A stretch of 64,000 nucleotides of DNA from Alphaproteobacteria bacterium (GTDB lineage: Bacteria > Pseudomonadota > Alphaproteobacteria > Bin65), in NCBI GenBank assembly GCA_022819985.1, contig JAJEGH010000008.1, positions 62,001 to 126,000 on the forward strand, given 5' to 3'. Shown in pieces: positions 34,458-43,741 of the stretch. The notes below the pieces were generated by a model. That model did not search any database, had not been told where the DNA came from, and saw only the letters and a program-made list of their open reading frames with translations. Positions within the stretch are counted from its first letter, which is position 1. Each line of letters starts with the position of its first letter. The translations under genes were made by a program, and so were the position numbers.

Positions 34458-36844
34458 GCCGCCGCCCCGGCGCCTGCGCGCATCCGCTCCACGGCGAACA
34501 GCACCCGCTCCGGCGTCGCCGGCGCATCGAGGAAGGGATAGGCGCGGTAGCCGCCGACGCTCGCCACGGCGTCGGACAGCGCCATCAAGGCGGAAATGCC
34601 CAGCATCAGCGGCGGTTCGCCGACCGCCTTGGAGCGGTAGATCGTGTCCTCGACATTCTCGCCGCGGTCGAACAGGCGGATATTCATGACCGGCGCGCGG
34701 TCGGAACAGGCCGGGATCTTGTAGGTCGAGGGCGCATGGGTCGTCAGCCGGCCCCTGTCGTCCCACACCAGTTCCTCGGTGGTGAGCCAGCCGGCGCCCT
34801 GCACGAAACCGCCTTCGATCTGGCCGAGGTCGACGGCCGGATTCAGGGACTTGCCGACATCGTGCAGGATATCGACGCGCAGCAGCCGGTTCTCGCCGGT
34901 CAGCGTATCGATCGCGGCCTCGGTAACGGCGGCGCCGTAGGCGCAATAGAAAAACGGCCGGCCCTGCGCCGTCGCCTTGTCCCAGCGGATTTTCGGCGTC
35001 GCGTAGAAGCCGGTCGCCGACAGCGACACCCGGGCGGCGTAGGCCCTGCCGATCGCCTCGTCGAACGGCAGAGATTCCGCGCCGATGTGGATGCGGCCGG
35101 CCTCGAAACGCACGTCGGCCGGTTTCGCCTGATACTGCTCCGCAAGGAAATCCGCGAGCCGGCGTTTGATCTTGCCGACCGCCTCCTTCGCGGCCATGCC
35201 GTTGAGGTCGGAGCCGGAAGAGGCCGCGGTCGCCGAGGTATTCGGCACCTTGCCGGTGGTCGTCGCGGTGATCTTGACCCGGTCGAGATCGACCTGGAAT
35301 TCCGAGGCCACGACCTGCGCGACCTTGACGAACAGGCCCTGGCCCATCTCCGTGCCGCCGTGGTTCAGGTGGATCGAGCCGTCATTGTAGACATGGACCA
35401 GCGCGCCGGCCTGGTTGAGCGTCGTGTTGGTGAAGGAAATGCCGAACTTGACCGGCGTCATCGCGATGCCGCGTTTCAGGACCGGGCTCCCGGCATTCCA
35501 CTCCCGAATCTCCGCCCGCCGCGCCGCATAGTCCGATGTCCGGGCCAGTTCGGACCAGATATCCGAAATGATGCAGTCCTCGACCACCATGCCGTAGGGC
35601 GCGGTCTTTCCCTCGTCGCCGGCCCGGTCCTTGTGGGGATAGAAATTGACGGCCCGGACTTCGGCAGGGTCCATGTCCACGGTCGCGGCGATCTGGTCGA
35701 CGACCCGTTCCATGCCGATCATGCCCTGCGGCCCGCCGAAGCCGCGGAAGGCCGTGTTGGACTGGGTGTGCGTCTTGCAGCGCCAGGACGTGATCCGCGC
35801 GTTCGGCAGGCTGTAGCAATTGTCGGCGTGGAACATCGCCCGGTCGGCGATCGGCCCGGACAGGTCCCACGACATGCCGCAGCGCAGCGCCTGGTCGAAC
35901 TCGATGCCCAGGATGCGCCCGGCATCGTCGAAACCGGCGCGATAATCGATCCGGAAATCGTGCCGCTTCCCGGTGAGGATCATATCGTCGTCGCGGTCGT
36001 AGACGCATTTCGCCGGCCGGCCGGTCAGCCGCGCGGCGAGCGCCGCCGCTGCGGCAGGCAGGTTTCCCTGGCTTTCCTTGCCGCCGAAGCCGCCGCCCAT
36101 CCGGCGCACCTCGACCGTCACCGAGTGGTTCGGCACGCCCAGCACCTTCGCGACCGTGTGCTGGATCTCGCTCGGATGCTGGCTCGAACAATGGACGGTC
36201 ATGTCCTCGTCTTCGCCGGGCACGGCGAGCGCCGCCTGGCCTTCCAGATAGAAATGCTCCTGCCCGCCGATTTCGATCCGGCCTTCGATAACGTGCGGCG
36301 CGTTCGCGATCGCCGCCGCCGCGTCGCCCTTGGCCATCGTGTAGGGCGGTTCGAGCAGGCTCTCCGCCGCCATCGCATCTTCGATGGTGAGCAGTGCCGG
36401 CAGGTCTTCGTAGGCGATTTCGGCCTTCGCGGCAGCGGCCCGCGCCTGCTCGACGGTCTCCGCGGCGACGCCGAACAGGGACTGGCCGAAATATTCGACA
36501 ACGGCGGCCGGGAAAAGCGGATCGTCCCCGGCCATCGGGCTGACATCGTTCGTGCCGGGAATGTCGCCGGCGGCCATTACCGCCGCTACGCCGTCGCTCC
36601 GCCGGACCGCGCTCAGATCCATGGAGACGATCCGGGCATGAGCCCGTTCGCTGCGCGCGAGGTAGACCTGGAGCGTGCCCGGCGGCTCAGGGATGTCGTC
36701 GGTATAAATCGCCGTACCCGAGACATGCTTGACCGCGCTGTCGTGGACGCGCGCCGTGCGCACGCCGCCTTCGATGGCCTGCGCGGCCCCGGCCGCATCC
36801 CCGACCGCTTCCCCGACTGCTTCTTGGGCGGGGAGTTCGGTCAT
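34454..36844 (-). CDS. xdhB: Xanthine dehydrogenase molybdopterin-binding subunit XdhB
   Basis: A 796-residue large subunit that holds Mo-molybdopterin and oxidises hypoxanthine to xanthine and xanthine to urate. The start at 36844 gives [16 protein letters not shown], then the a/b hammerhead domain ([38 protein letters not shown]). Mo-binding segments include [50 protein letters not shown] and the C-terminal [21 protein letters not shown], with the catalytic-Glu region [10 protein letters not shown]. It overlaps xdhA by 4 bp. Confidence 0.96.
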   Translation of the reverse strand: MTELPAQEAVGEAVGDAAGAAQAIEGGVRTARVHDSAVKHVSGTAIYTDDIPEPPGTLQVYLARSERAHARIVSMDLSAVRRSDGVAAVMAAGDIPGTNDVSPMAGDDPLFPAAVVEYFGQSLFGVAAETVEQARAAAAKAEIAYEDLPALLTIEDAMAAESLLEPPYTMAKGDAAAAIANAPHVIEGRIEIGGQEHFYLEGQAALAVPGEDEDMTVHCSSQHPSEIQHTVAKVLGVPNHSVTVEVRRMGGGFGGKESQGNLPAAAAALAARLTGRPAKCVYDRDDDMILTGKRHDFRIDYRAGFDDAGRILGIEFDQALRCGMSWDLSGPIADRAMFHADNCYSLPNARITSWRCKTHTQSNTAFRGFGGPQGMIGMERVVDQIAATVDMDPAEVRAVNFYPHKDRAGDEGKTAPYGMVVEDCIISDIWSELARTSDYAARRAEIREWNAGSPVLKRGIAMTPVKFGISFTNTTLNQAGALVHVYNDGSIHLNHGGTEMGQGLFVKVAQVVASEFQVDLDRVKITATTTGKVPNTSATAASSGSDLNGMAAKEAVGKIKRRLADFLAEQYQAKPADVRFEAGRIHIGAESLPFDEAIGRAYAARVSLSATGFYATPKIRWDKATAQGRPFFYCAYGAAVTEAAIDTLTGENRLLRVDILHDVGKSLNPAVDLGQIEGGFVQGAGWLTTEELVWDDRGRLTTHAPSTYKIPACSDRAPVMNIRLFDRGENVEDTIYRSKAVGEPPLMLGISALMALSDAVASVGGYRAYPFLDAPATPERVLFAVERMRAGAGAAA

Positions 36845-38325
36845 GCGAAGGCCGCCTCCCGGCCGGCCAGCCGGGTCTCCCGCAGGGGCCGCCGGCTCTC
36901 GTGGAAAGCGCGCCGCAGCAGGTTCTGCGCCGCGAGCAGGCGGTAGCCGGCCGAGGCGCGCATGTCGTCGATCGGCGTGAAATCCTCTGCGAAAGCGGGC
37001 AGGGCGGCGGCCACCGTCGCTTCGGTCCAGGGCCTGCCGAGCAGCGCCGCCTCGACCGCCGCGGCCCGCTTCGGCGTCGCCGCCATGCCGCCGAAGGCGA
37101 TGCGCGCCCGGGCGACCGCACCGTCCTCGATGCGCAGGTTGAAACAACCGCAGAGCGCCGAGATATCCTGGTCGAAGCGCTTCGAAACCTTGTAGCACTT
37201 CAGCTCTTCCGCGCCGGTATCGAGCGGGATCTCGACGGCTTCGACAAACTCGCCGGGCTGGCGATCCTGCTTGCCGTAGGCGAGGAAAAAGGCCTCCAGC
37301 GGCAGGCGCCGGCGCGCCGCGCCCTTGCGCAGGACCAGCGTGGCGCCGAGGGCGATCAGGGCCGGCGGGCTGTCGCCGATCGGCGAGCCGTTGGCGATGT
37401 TGCCGCCGATAGTCCCGGCGTTGCGCACCTGGCGTCCGCCGAAGCGGCGCAGCAGTTCGCCGAAATCCGGCCAGCGTCCGGCGATGGCGTCGAACGCGCC
37501 GCTACAGGTGACGCCGGCGCCGATCCGCAGGCTGCCGCCCGACACGCCCAGGTCGTTCAGTTCGCGCACCCGGCCGATGTCGATGACCGTATCGAGCCGC
37601 CGGTGCTGCTTGGTCACCCACAGGCCGACATCGGTCGCGCCGGCCACGAGGACGGCGTCGGGATGCGCCTCGTACAGCGCCGCCAGTTCGTCCGCCGCCG
37701 TCGGCCCGTACCAGCGCTGGCCGCCATACTCGTAGGTCAGCGGGCCGGCGCCCGCGGCATGCTCCAACCGCCGGGCGGCCTCCTTCGCGCCGGCGCGTTC
37801 CTCATCGGGCGGAGCCGCCCCGTTCAGGGCAAGGGTTGCGTCGATAATCGGCCCGTAGCCGGTGCAGCGGCACAGGTTGCCGGCCATCAGGTCGTCCACG
37901 CTGCGCTTGTCCAGCGGTTCGCCTTCCAGCCACGCCGCATAGGCCGACATGACGAAACCGGGGGTGCAGAAGCCGCACTGGGAGGCGTGATGCTCGACGA
38001 AGGCGCGCTGGACCGGGTGCAGCGCCTCGCCCGGCGCACCGCCGCCGAGCCCCTCGACGGTCGTGACCGCCCGGCCGTGCACCATCGGCAGGAACAGGAT
38101 GCAGGCGTTCGCCGCGCGGTGGCGCAGCGTGCCGTCCCCCGCGGAATCGGCCGCCGGATCGCCCAGCACTACGGTGCAGGCGCCGCAATCGCCCTCGGCG
38201 CAGCCTTCCTTGGTGCCGGTCAGCCGCTTGCGGCGGCGCAGATACTGCAGCAGCGTCATGGTCGGCGGGACGCCTGAAACCGTCTCCACTGCGCCGTTCA
38301 GCAGGAAGGCGATCTCGCGCGTCAT
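36841..38325 (-). CDS. xdhA: Xanthine dehydrogenase small subunit XdhA (2Fe-2S and FAD)
   Basis: A 494-residue subunit that passes electrons from Mo to NAD+. The N-terminal ferredoxin domain binds the first cluster with CAEGDCGAC; the second helical domain has [15 protein letters not shown] and CRCTGYGPI. The central FAD domain contains [15 protein letters not shown] and [32 protein letters not shown]. The start at 38325 ([30 protein letters not shown]) is the family N terminus. uraH precedes it by 5 bp. Confidence 0.96.
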   Translation of the reverse strand: MTREIAFLLNGAVETVSGVPPTMTLLQYLRRRKRLTGTKEGCAEGDCGACTVVLGDPAADSAGDGTLRHRAANACILFLPMVHGRAVTTVEGLGGGAPGEALHPVQRAFVEHHASQCGFCTPGFVMSAYAAWLEGEPLDKRSVDDLMAGNLCRCTGYGPIIDATLALNGAAPPDEERAGAKEAARRLEHAAGAGPLTYEYGGQRWYGPTAADELAALYEAHPDAVLVAGATDVGLWVTKQHRRLDTVIDIGRVRELNDLGVSGGSLRIGAGVTCSGAFDAIAGRWPDFGELLRRFGGRQVRNAGTIGGNIANGSPIGDSPPALIALGATLVLRKGAARRRLPLEAFFLAYGKQDRQPGEFVEAVEIPLDTGAEELKCYKVSKRFDQDISALCGCFNLRIEDGAVARARIAFGGMAATPKRAAAVEAALLGRPWTEATVAAALPAFAEDFTPIDDMRASAGYRLLAAQNLLRRAFHESRRPLRETRLAGREAAFA

Positions 38326-38330
38326 GGCCG

Positions 38331-38684
38331 TCAACTGCCGCGGTAGGTGGAATAGCCGTAGGGCGAGATCAGCAGCGGCACATGGTAATGCTCGTCCGGC
38401 GCGGCGATGCCGAAGCGGATCGTCACCTCGTCCAGGAAGGGCGGATCGGGCAGGTCGACGCCGCGCGCCCGGAAATAGGCGCCGGCGGCGAAGGTCAGCG
38501 CGTAGGCGCCGGCCGCGAAGGCGTCGCCCTCCAACAAGGGCGCATCGCAACGGCCGTCGCTGTTGGTGACGGTTTCGGCAAGCCGCACCGGTCCCCCGGC
38601 CTCCAGCCGGTCGAGCGCAATCGCGATGCCGGCGGCCGGGCGGCCGGCGGCGGTGTCCAGGACATGGGTGGTCAAACGGCCCAT
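38331..38684 (-). CDS. uraH: 5-hydroxyisourate hydrolase (transthyretin-like)
   Basis: Hydrolyses 5-hydroxyisourate, the unstable product of urate oxidation, to OHCU. The 117-residue product starts at 38684 with [28 protein letters not shown] and ends with the diagnostic [18 protein letters not shown] tail; [14 protein letters not shown] matches the middle motif. It is the first gene of the xdh/ABC operon and is divergent from uraD. Urate oxidase itself is not present in the window. Confidence 0.95.
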   Translation of the reverse strand: MGRLTTHVLDTAAGRPAAGIAIALDRLEAGGPVRLAETVTNSDGRCDAPLLEGDAFAAGAYALTFAAGAYFRARGVDLPDPPFLDEVTIRFGIAAPDEHYHVPLLISPYGYSTYRGS

Positions 38685-38788
38685 CGGGAGCGGACTCCGT
38701 GTCGGCAAGCCCGTTACTAGAGCCGATTTGCCCTTGCAAGACAATCGGCTAGTGTGGGCCGAACGCCACAGGAAACCCGGTTCCGCCC

Positions 38789-39304
38789 ATGCTTTCGCCC
38801 CGCCCCTCGACCCTCGGCCGCGCCGCCTTCGTCGCAGCCTATGGCGGTATCTACGAGCATTCGCCCTGGGTGGCGGAGGCGGTGTACGACGCCGGCATCG
38901 GGGCCGGCGACGACGCGGCGCCGGCGCTGGCCGGCCGGATGGCGCAGGTCGTCGATGCCGCGGACGGCAACGCGAAGCTGGCGCTGCTGCGTGCCCATCC
39001 GGAGCTGGCCGGCCGGCTCGCCGTCGCCGGCAACCTGACGGCGGACTCGACCGCCGAGCAGGCCTCGGCCGGACTCGACCGCTGCACGCCGGAAGAGTTC
39101 GCCGAGTTCCACGCCCTCAACGCGCGCTACACCGCCCGCTTCGGCTTCCCCTTCATCGTCGCCGTGCGCGGGCTGACCCGGCAGGACATTCTCGAGGCTT
39201 TCCGGAGCCGCGCCGGCAACGGCCGGGAGACCGAATTCGCCACTGCCCTCCGCCAGGTCCACCGCATCGCCCGCCTGCGCCTGGAGGCGATGCAGGGCGG
39301 TTAG
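38789..39304 (+). CDS. uraD: OHCU decarboxylase
   Basis: Converts 2-oxo-4-hydroxy-4-carboxy-5-ureidoimidazoline to S-allantoin, the step after UraH. The 171-residue product contains the catalytic [32 protein letters not shown] segment, [32 protein letters not shown], and an Arg-rich end. It is transcribed away from the uraH-xdh operon, with 104 bp between the two starts. No allantoinase gene follows. Confidence 0.94.
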   Translation: MLSPRPSTLGRAAFVAAYGGIYEHSPWVAEAVYDAGIGAGDDAAPALAGRMAQVVDAADGNAKLALLRAHPELAGRLAVAGNLTADSTAEQASAGLDRCTPEEFAEFHALNARYTARFGFPFIVAVRGLTRQDILEAFRSRAGNGRETEFATALRQVHRIARLRLEAMQGG

Positions 39305-39558
39305 GGCGGCCGGTGAAGGTGGCGGTCGCGGCGAAGGCGGCACGGGCGGCCCGGAAAGGGGCCAACGGTCGGCCGCGCCTGCTTCACCGGCGCCCAGGAT
39401 CGAGGCATCGCCGGCCGGCGATTCCGGGTCGAAGCGCTCGCCGTAATTTTCGAAATCGTGGAAGGCGCGGAGCCGTTCGCTGCCCTGCTTTGCCCAAGGG
39501 CCGTCGATAAAATCGTAAGCGCAGCAGCGTACAAGGCAATATTTTGAAGCAAAAAAAT
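39305..39558. other. Intergenic stretch with a possible gene relic on the minus strand
   Basis: About 250 bp without a convincing intact gene. On the minus strand, translation from 39580 gives a protein-like stretch (YCLVRCCAYDFIDGPWAKQG, then SERLRAFHDFENYGERFDPE) with natural composition, which then runs into Pro-rich nonsense and reads through uraD antisense. It could be the remnant of a gene that once continued. I do not recognise a family. Confidence 0.3.
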
Positions 39559-39608
39559 TGCCATTAACGAAAAATGGCATTGACTTGAATATTTTTCCTT
39601 ACTATATC
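39559..39608 (+). promoter_or_regulatory. Strong promoter and operator of the XRE/DUF4258-like module
   Basis: TTGACT (39580-39585), a 17-nt spacer and TATATC (39603-39608) make a near-consensus promoter 25 bp before the ATG at 39634. Abutting the -35 on its 5' side is a perfect inverted repeat TGCCATT (39559-39565), N7, AATGGCA (39573-39579). The region is strikingly AT-rich. The first gene encodes an XRE-type HTH protein, so autoregulation is likely. Confidence 0.65.
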
Positions 39609-39633
39609 GCACCAGCAGACAACGGAGATTGAC

Positions 39634-40617
39634 ATGCAGATCGATCCGATCCGGCTGAAGAACCTTCGAGAGAGTAAGGGATGGAGCCGGGCGCAGTTGG
39701 CAGAAAGGTCGAGGATTTCGCCACGGCAGATCGCGCGGTTGGAGGGAACCGCCGCAGCTACCGGCAAGGTGCGCGAGCGGACGGCAGCCGAACTCGCCAA
39801 GGCGCTCGGCGTCGAACCCGGCGTTCTGACCGGCGAAAAGCCCATGCCGGCGTCGAACCTGTCCTTGGAGGACGAACGCGGCGTCTCGCGGCAGGTGAGC
39901 GCCCGGCTCCTGCCCGAAGCGGGCTTGGCCTGTGCGCTGATCAAACGGCGATACGGCGTCGGTCTCACCACTCTGGTCAATGCGGCGCCGCTCATGTTCG
40001 TGCTGCTCGCCGAGGGAAGCTTCGTCTGGCGACGGGAAAGGGCGAGTCTGGCGACCGAAGAAGCGGTCCGTCTCAAGGATTCAGGACTGGGACATCGCGG
40101 ATTCTTACTCGCGGTCGCCCATGCCTCCGACGCCGTTAGAGAAGAAGAGGAGTCGATCCGGCAACGGGATCTGTTCGGGGAAAAGCTGTTCGACGACGAC
40201 AACATCCACGACGGGTTCGACGAAGGCTACTTTCGGGACACCGGCAATCCGTTCGCCGACTATCTGCGGGACTTGGCAAGGAAGGTCGATAACTCCGATA
40301 TCGTCGATGTTTGGGAAGAACGGGTATTCGAGCACGGCCCCCTGAAATCCTTCCCGAAATTCAGCATCTGCAACGGCGACCTCGACCGGTTCACCGGCGG
40401 AAACGAAAAGATCAATTTTGCTCTTCGGATGGGGTGGTTGCGTATCGCTCATATCCCGGAAGAGCTTGAGGCCGATGAAGCTGCTCAAGAGCGACGCGAA
40501 TGGGTGGAAGACCAGTATGAGAACCAGCTACCGGCAGAAGCGAAAGAAAGCATCGGCAAGCTGCTTGCTCTCAAACTCGATCTCGCAGAATCCGAAGGAG
40601 AGGAGACAGTCCAATGA
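39634..40617 (+). CDS. XRE-family HTH protein with unknown C-terminal domain
   Basis: A 327-residue protein. Residues 1-70 are a clear XRE/Cro helix-turn-helix: IRLKNLRESKGWSRAQLAERSRISPRQIARLEG...ERTAAELAKALGVEPGVLTGEKP. Residues 85-310 are not recognised: an alpha/beta region (GLACALIKRRYGVGLTTLVNAAPLMFVLLAEGSFVWRRERA), an acidic stretch (REEEESIRQRDLFGEKLFDDDNIHDGFDEGY) and an acidic tail. It overlaps the DUF4258-like gene by 4 bp. It may be the antitoxin/regulator of a three-gene stress or defence module; this is inferred from architecture. Confidence 0.75.
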   Translation: MQIDPIRLKNLRESKGWSRAQLAERSRISPRQIARLEGTAAATGKVRERTAAELAKALGVEPGVLTGEKPMPASNLSLEDERGVSRQVSARLLPEAGLACALIKRRYGVGLTTLVNAAPLMFVLLAEGSFVWRRERASLATEEAVRLKDSGLGHRGFLLAVAHASDAVREEEESIRQRDLFGEKLFDDDNIHDGFDEGYFRDTGNPFADYLRDLARKVDNSDIVDVWEERVFEHGPLKSFPKFSICNGDLDRFTGGNEKINFALRMGWLRIAHIPEELEADEAAQERREWVEDQYENQLPAEAKESIGKLLALKLDLAESEGEETVQ

Positions 40618-40985
40618 GCGCCATCGTTCTTTCTCGCCATGCCGAGGCACGCATGAGCCAGCGCGGCCGGCGGCCTGCCGACCTGGAGTTGATTTGGAGC
40701 TACGGAACTGAAATCGGCAGCGATATCCTATATCTCAGCCGTAGGGACGTTCGGCGCGTGGTTCGCCCGATGAACCGGGAAATCCGCCGTCTGAACCGGT
40801 TGCAGCGCACATCCGCCAACACGGCCCGCCAGCGGGAAATCCGGCGACTCAAGCGCAAAATCCAAGCGCTAGAACGGTTGAGCGGCTGGAAACTCGTCGT
40901 CGCCAACGATACCGCCGTCACCTGCTACCGCTCCAACCGGCGCGACCGGAAACGCATCCTGCGCCGCGGGCGGGAAAAGATATGA
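40614..40985 (+). CDS. DUF4258-like basic protein with inserted coiled coil
   Basis: A 123-residue, very basic protein. The N terminus [26 protein letters not shown] matches the H-x2-R-M-x-Q-R-G start of DUF4258-type small RNase-like folds, and the C terminus GWKLVVANDTAVTCYRSNRRDRK matches its last strands. Between them sits a Lys/Arg-rich helix of about 50 residues (MNREIRRLNRLQRTSANTARQREIRRLKRKIQALERL), probably a coiled coil, that I do not expect in the family. It overlaps the regulator (4 bp) and a tiny membrane-protein gene (4 bp). Candidate toxin or nucleic-acid-binding partner. Confidence 0.65.
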   Translation: MSAIVLSRHAEARMSQRGRRPADLELIWSYGTEIGSDILYLSRRDVRRVVRPMNREIRRLNRLQRTSANTARQREIRRLKRKIQALERLSGWKLVVANDTAVTCYRSNRRDRKRILRRGREKI

Positions 40986-41080
40986 CTTCGAACCGGACCT
41001 CCCCCGGTTTCATCGCCGGAGCAGGGCTGATCGTGCTCGCGTCGATCCTCTACCTCGACTGGAGAGAGGGAAGGCTGTAG
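40982..41080 (+). CDS. Tiny single-pass membrane protein (32 aa)
   Basis: An ATGA overlap with the preceding gene starts a 32-residue frame: MTSNRTSPGF, a hydrophobic helix IAGAGLIVLASILYL, and the charged end DWREGRL. The start-stop overlap and the clean transmembrane pattern argue for a real gene, although it is very short. If real, it would make this a three-gene operon with a membrane component, unlike a simple toxin-antitoxin pair. Confidence 0.5.
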   Translation: MTSNRTSPGFIAGAGLIVLASILYLDWREGRL

Positions 41081-41085
41081 CAGCG

Positions 41086-41379
41086 CTATCCGCCGGACCG
41101 CGCCCAGGAAACAGCGTCCTCTACATCGGCCTCGGACAGCCGGAGTTCCGCAAATTTCGCGCGCGCGGCGTCGGCGCGGCTTACCGGAGCCGACGAACGG
41201 ACGACCGGGCCGGCCGTTGCGGGCGCGCCGGGATTTCCGGCGGTGTCGGGGACGGTCCCGGGCAGGCCCGGCTTTATCTTCGGTGGCGGTTCGGGGCGCA
41301 TGGCCGGTTCCGGAAAATGGACGTACAGGGAACCGATATAGCCCCTACAGAAGTCCGGCAAGGGCGTGCGCGATGGCAT
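41086..41379 (-). CDS. Hypothetical protein (97 aa)
   Basis: Not recognised. The N-terminal two-thirds are Pro-rich and low-complexity; the C-terminal 28 residues (SRADAARAKFAELRLSEADVEDAVSWARSGG) look like two amphipathic helices, as in small regulatory or antitoxin-like proteins. The start at 41379 is in frame with ecm-antisense sequence, so only the short version is proposed. It is 23 bp downstream of ecm on the same strand. Confidence 0.3.
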   Translation of the reverse strand: MPSRTPLPDFCRGYIGSLYVHFPEPAMRPEPPPKIKPGLPGTVPDTAGNPGAPATAGPVVRSSAPVSRADAARAKFAELRLSEADVEDAVSWARSGG

Positions 41380-41402
41380 ATCGACCGCCGCCCCCTGCCC
41401 CC

Positions 41403-43493
41403 CTACGCCGCCTCCCGCGTCCCCCGCTCTACGATCTCCACGATCTCGCCCATGATCGCCGTAAGGTCGAAGTCCTTCGGGGTGTAGACGGCGGCGACGC
41501 CGGCGGCTTTCAGGGCCGCGGCGTCGGCCGGCGGGACGATGCCGCCGACGACGACCGGCACGTCGCCCATCCCCTGCTCCGCCAGCCGTTCGACCGTGTC
41601 GCCGACCAGCGCGGCGTGGCCGCCCGACAGGATCGACAGGCCGACGATATGCACATCCTCCTGCAACGCGGCGCCGGCGATCTGCGCCGGGGTCAGGCGG
41701 ATGCCCTCGTAGACCACCTCGATGCCGCAGTCCCGCGCCCGCACGGCGATCTGCTCGGCGCCGTTGGAATGGCCGTCCAGCCCCGGCTTGCCGACCAGCA
41801 TCTTGAGCCGCCGGCCGAGCCGCCCGGACAGGGCCTCGACCCGGCCGCGCACCGCTTCGAGCGCGGCCATGCCGTCTTCGGTCGACGCCCGGACCGCCGG
41901 GGCCGCGCCGACGCCGGTGGGCGCGCGATAGAGGCCGAAGACGCCGCGCAGCGCCTCGCCCCATTCGCCGGTGGTGACGCCGGCATGGGCGCAGGCGATC
42001 GACGGCTCCATGACGTTGCCGCCCTCGCGGACGGTGCGCTCCAGACCGGCCAGCGCCGCCTTCGCCTCGGCTTCGTCCCGCGCCGCGCGCCACGCCGCCA
42101 GGTTTTCGATCTGCGCCGCCTCGGCCGCCGGATCGACGGCGAGGAAGCCGCCGTCGCCCCCGTTTCCGCTTCCGGCTTCGCCGCCGTCCGCGTTCTCCGT
42201 GAGCGGCGACGGCGCGCTCTCGGTCCAGCGGTTGACGCCGACCACGACCTGTTCGCCGGCCTCGATCGCCGCGACCCGGGCCGCGTTGGACGCCACGAGC
42301 CGCTGCTTCATGTAGCCGGATTCGACTGCGGCGACGGCGCCGCCCATCGCCTCGATCCGCTCGAGTTCCGCCGCCGCCGCGCGCTTCAGTTCGGCAACCT
42401 TGTTCGCGATCTCGGTCGAACCCTCGAAAATGTCGCCGTATTCCAGCAGGTCGGTCTCGTAAGCCAGGATCTGCTGCAGGCGCAGCGACCATTGCTGGTC
42501 CCACGGCCGCGGCAGGCCGAGGGCCTCGTTCCAGGCCGGCAGTTGCACCGCCCGCGCCCGCGCGCCCTTCGACAGGGTGACGGCCAGCGCCTCGAGCAGG
42601 ATGCGGTAGACGTTGTTCTCCGGCTGCTGCTCGGTCAGGCCGAGGGAATTGACCTGCACGCCATAGCGGAAGCGGCGCAGCTTCGGATCGTCGACGCCGT
42701 AGCGCGTCTCGCAGAGCTCGTCCCACAACTCGGTGAAGGCGCGCATCTTGCAGATTTCGGTGACGAAGCGCAGGCCGGCGTTGACGAAGAAGCTGATCCG
42801 GCCGACCGCGGCGGGAAAATCGGCCGCCGGCACGATGCCGCGCACCCGGTCCAGCACCGCGACCGCCGTGGCGAGCGCGTAGGCCAGCTCCTGCACCGGC
42901 GTCGCCCCGGCCTCCTGCAGATGGTAGCTGCACACGTTGACCGGGTTCCATTTCGGCATTTCGCGGCAGGTGAAGGCGATCGTGTCGGCGGTCAGCCGCA
43001 TCGACGGCTCGGGCGGGAAAATGTAGGTGCCGCGGGAGAGATATTCCTTGACGATGTCGTTCTGGGTCGTGCCGGTCAGTTCGGCGCGCGCCGCCCCCTG
43101 CCGCTCGGCCGCCGCGATATAGAGGGCGAGCAGCCAGGGCGCCGTGGCGTTGATCGTCATGGAGGTGTTCATCCGGGCGAGCGGGATGTCGCGGAACAGG
43201 GTCTCCATGTCGCCGAGATGGGACACCGGCACGCCGACCTTGCCGACCTCGCCGCGCGCCAGCGCATCGTCGGCGTCGTAGCCGGTCTGGGTCGGCAGGT
43301 CGAAGGCGACCGACAGGCCGGTCTGCCCCTTGGCCAGGTTGGTGCGGTACAGGTCGTTCGACGCCGCGGCCGAGGAATGGCCCGAATAGGTCCGCATGAT
43401 CCAGGGGCGGTCCTTTCGGGGGCGGTCCCTTTGGGAGCGGTCCTTTTGGGGGCGGTCCGTCTGCGGCCGGTCGGCTCTGGCTGTGTCGTTCAT
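41403..43493 (-). CDS. ecm: Ethylmalonyl-CoA mutase (MeaA/Ecm)
   Basis: A 696-residue B12-dependent mutase that converts ethylmalonyl-CoA to methylsuccinyl-CoA in the ethylmalonyl-CoA pathway. The catalytic domain begins RTYSGHSSAAASNDLYRTNLAKGQTGLSVAFDLPTQTGYDADD and contains MNTSMTINATAPWLLALYIAAAERQGA and WNPVNVCSYHLQEAGATPVQE, close to MeaA. The C-terminal B12 domain has the D-x-H-x2-G motif in GKPGLDGHSNGAEQIAVRARDCG. The N terminus carries four DRPQK-type repeats. The ATG at 43493 is chosen over GTG 43502. It is divergent from ccr, its pathway neighbour. Confidence 0.95.
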   Translation of the reverse strand: MNDTARADRPQTDRPQKDRSQRDRPRKDRPWIMRTYSGHSSAAASNDLYRTNLAKGQTGLSVAFDLPTQTGYDADDALARGEVGKVGVPVSHLGDMETLFRDIPLARMNTSMTINATAPWLLALYIAAAERQGAARAELTGTTQNDIVKEYLSRGTYIFPPEPSMRLTADTIAFTCREMPKWNPVNVCSYHLQEAGATPVQELAYALATAVAVLDRVRGIVPAADFPAAVGRISFFVNAGLRFVTEICKMRAFTELWDELCETRYGVDDPKLRRFRYGVQVNSLGLTEQQPENNVYRILLEALAVTLSKGARARAVQLPAWNEALGLPRPWDQQWSLRLQQILAYETDLLEYGDIFEGSTEIANKVAELKRAAAAELERIEAMGGAVAAVESGYMKQRLVASNAARVAAIEAGEQVVVGVNRWTESAPSPLTENADGGEAGSGNGGDGGFLAVDPAAEAAQIENLAAWRAARDEAEAKAALAGLERTVREGGNVMEPSIACAHAGVTTGEWGEALRGVFGLYRAPTGVGAAPAVRASTEDGMAALEAVRGRVEALSGRLGRRLKMLVGKPGLDGHSNGAEQIAVRARDCGIEVVYEGIRLTPAQIAGAALQEDVHIVGLSILSGGHAALVGDTVERLAEQGMGDVPVVVGGIVPPADAAALKAAGVAAVYTPKDFDLTAIMGEIVEIVERGTREAA
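43407..43467. repeat. 15-nt-period minisatellite at the ecm 5' end
   Basis: GCGGTCC recurs at 43407, 43422, 43437 and 43452 with exact 15-nt spacing. On the minus strand it encodes the D-R-(P/S)-(Q/R)-(K/R) pentapeptides before the conserved mutase domain. It is in-frame and dispensable by position. Confidence 0.85.
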
Positions 43494-43661
43494 GGATTCC
43501 ACTCGGCGGATGGCGGCTTTCGCCGCACTGCATCAAGAATGCGCCGGCGCGGCCGTCGGATGCAAGCGGCGAAACGCCGTTTCCGCACTTATATTACACT
43601 GGACACCCGGTCACGAAACATTGACCAATTTTTCTGCCCCTTTGCGCAACATTCTGTCTTT

Positions 43662-43672
43662 TTGCATTGCAA
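43662..43672. promoter_or_regulatory. TTGCATTGCAA palindrome in the ecm/ccr intergenic region
   Basis: A perfect 11-bp palindrome (TTGCA-T-TGCAA), 70 bp upstream of ccr in the 248-bp divergent region. It resembles the TGC-rich sites near the phasin gene of this window (55211-55286). Control of ccr/ecm by a PhaR-like or dedicated regulator is possible. Confidence 0.45.
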
Positions 43673-43741
43673 CATGAAACCGGATACCCTATCACGTCCG
43701 TCCCGGCGCGCCGCCGCGCACAGTCCCGAGGAGCAGGAAAG

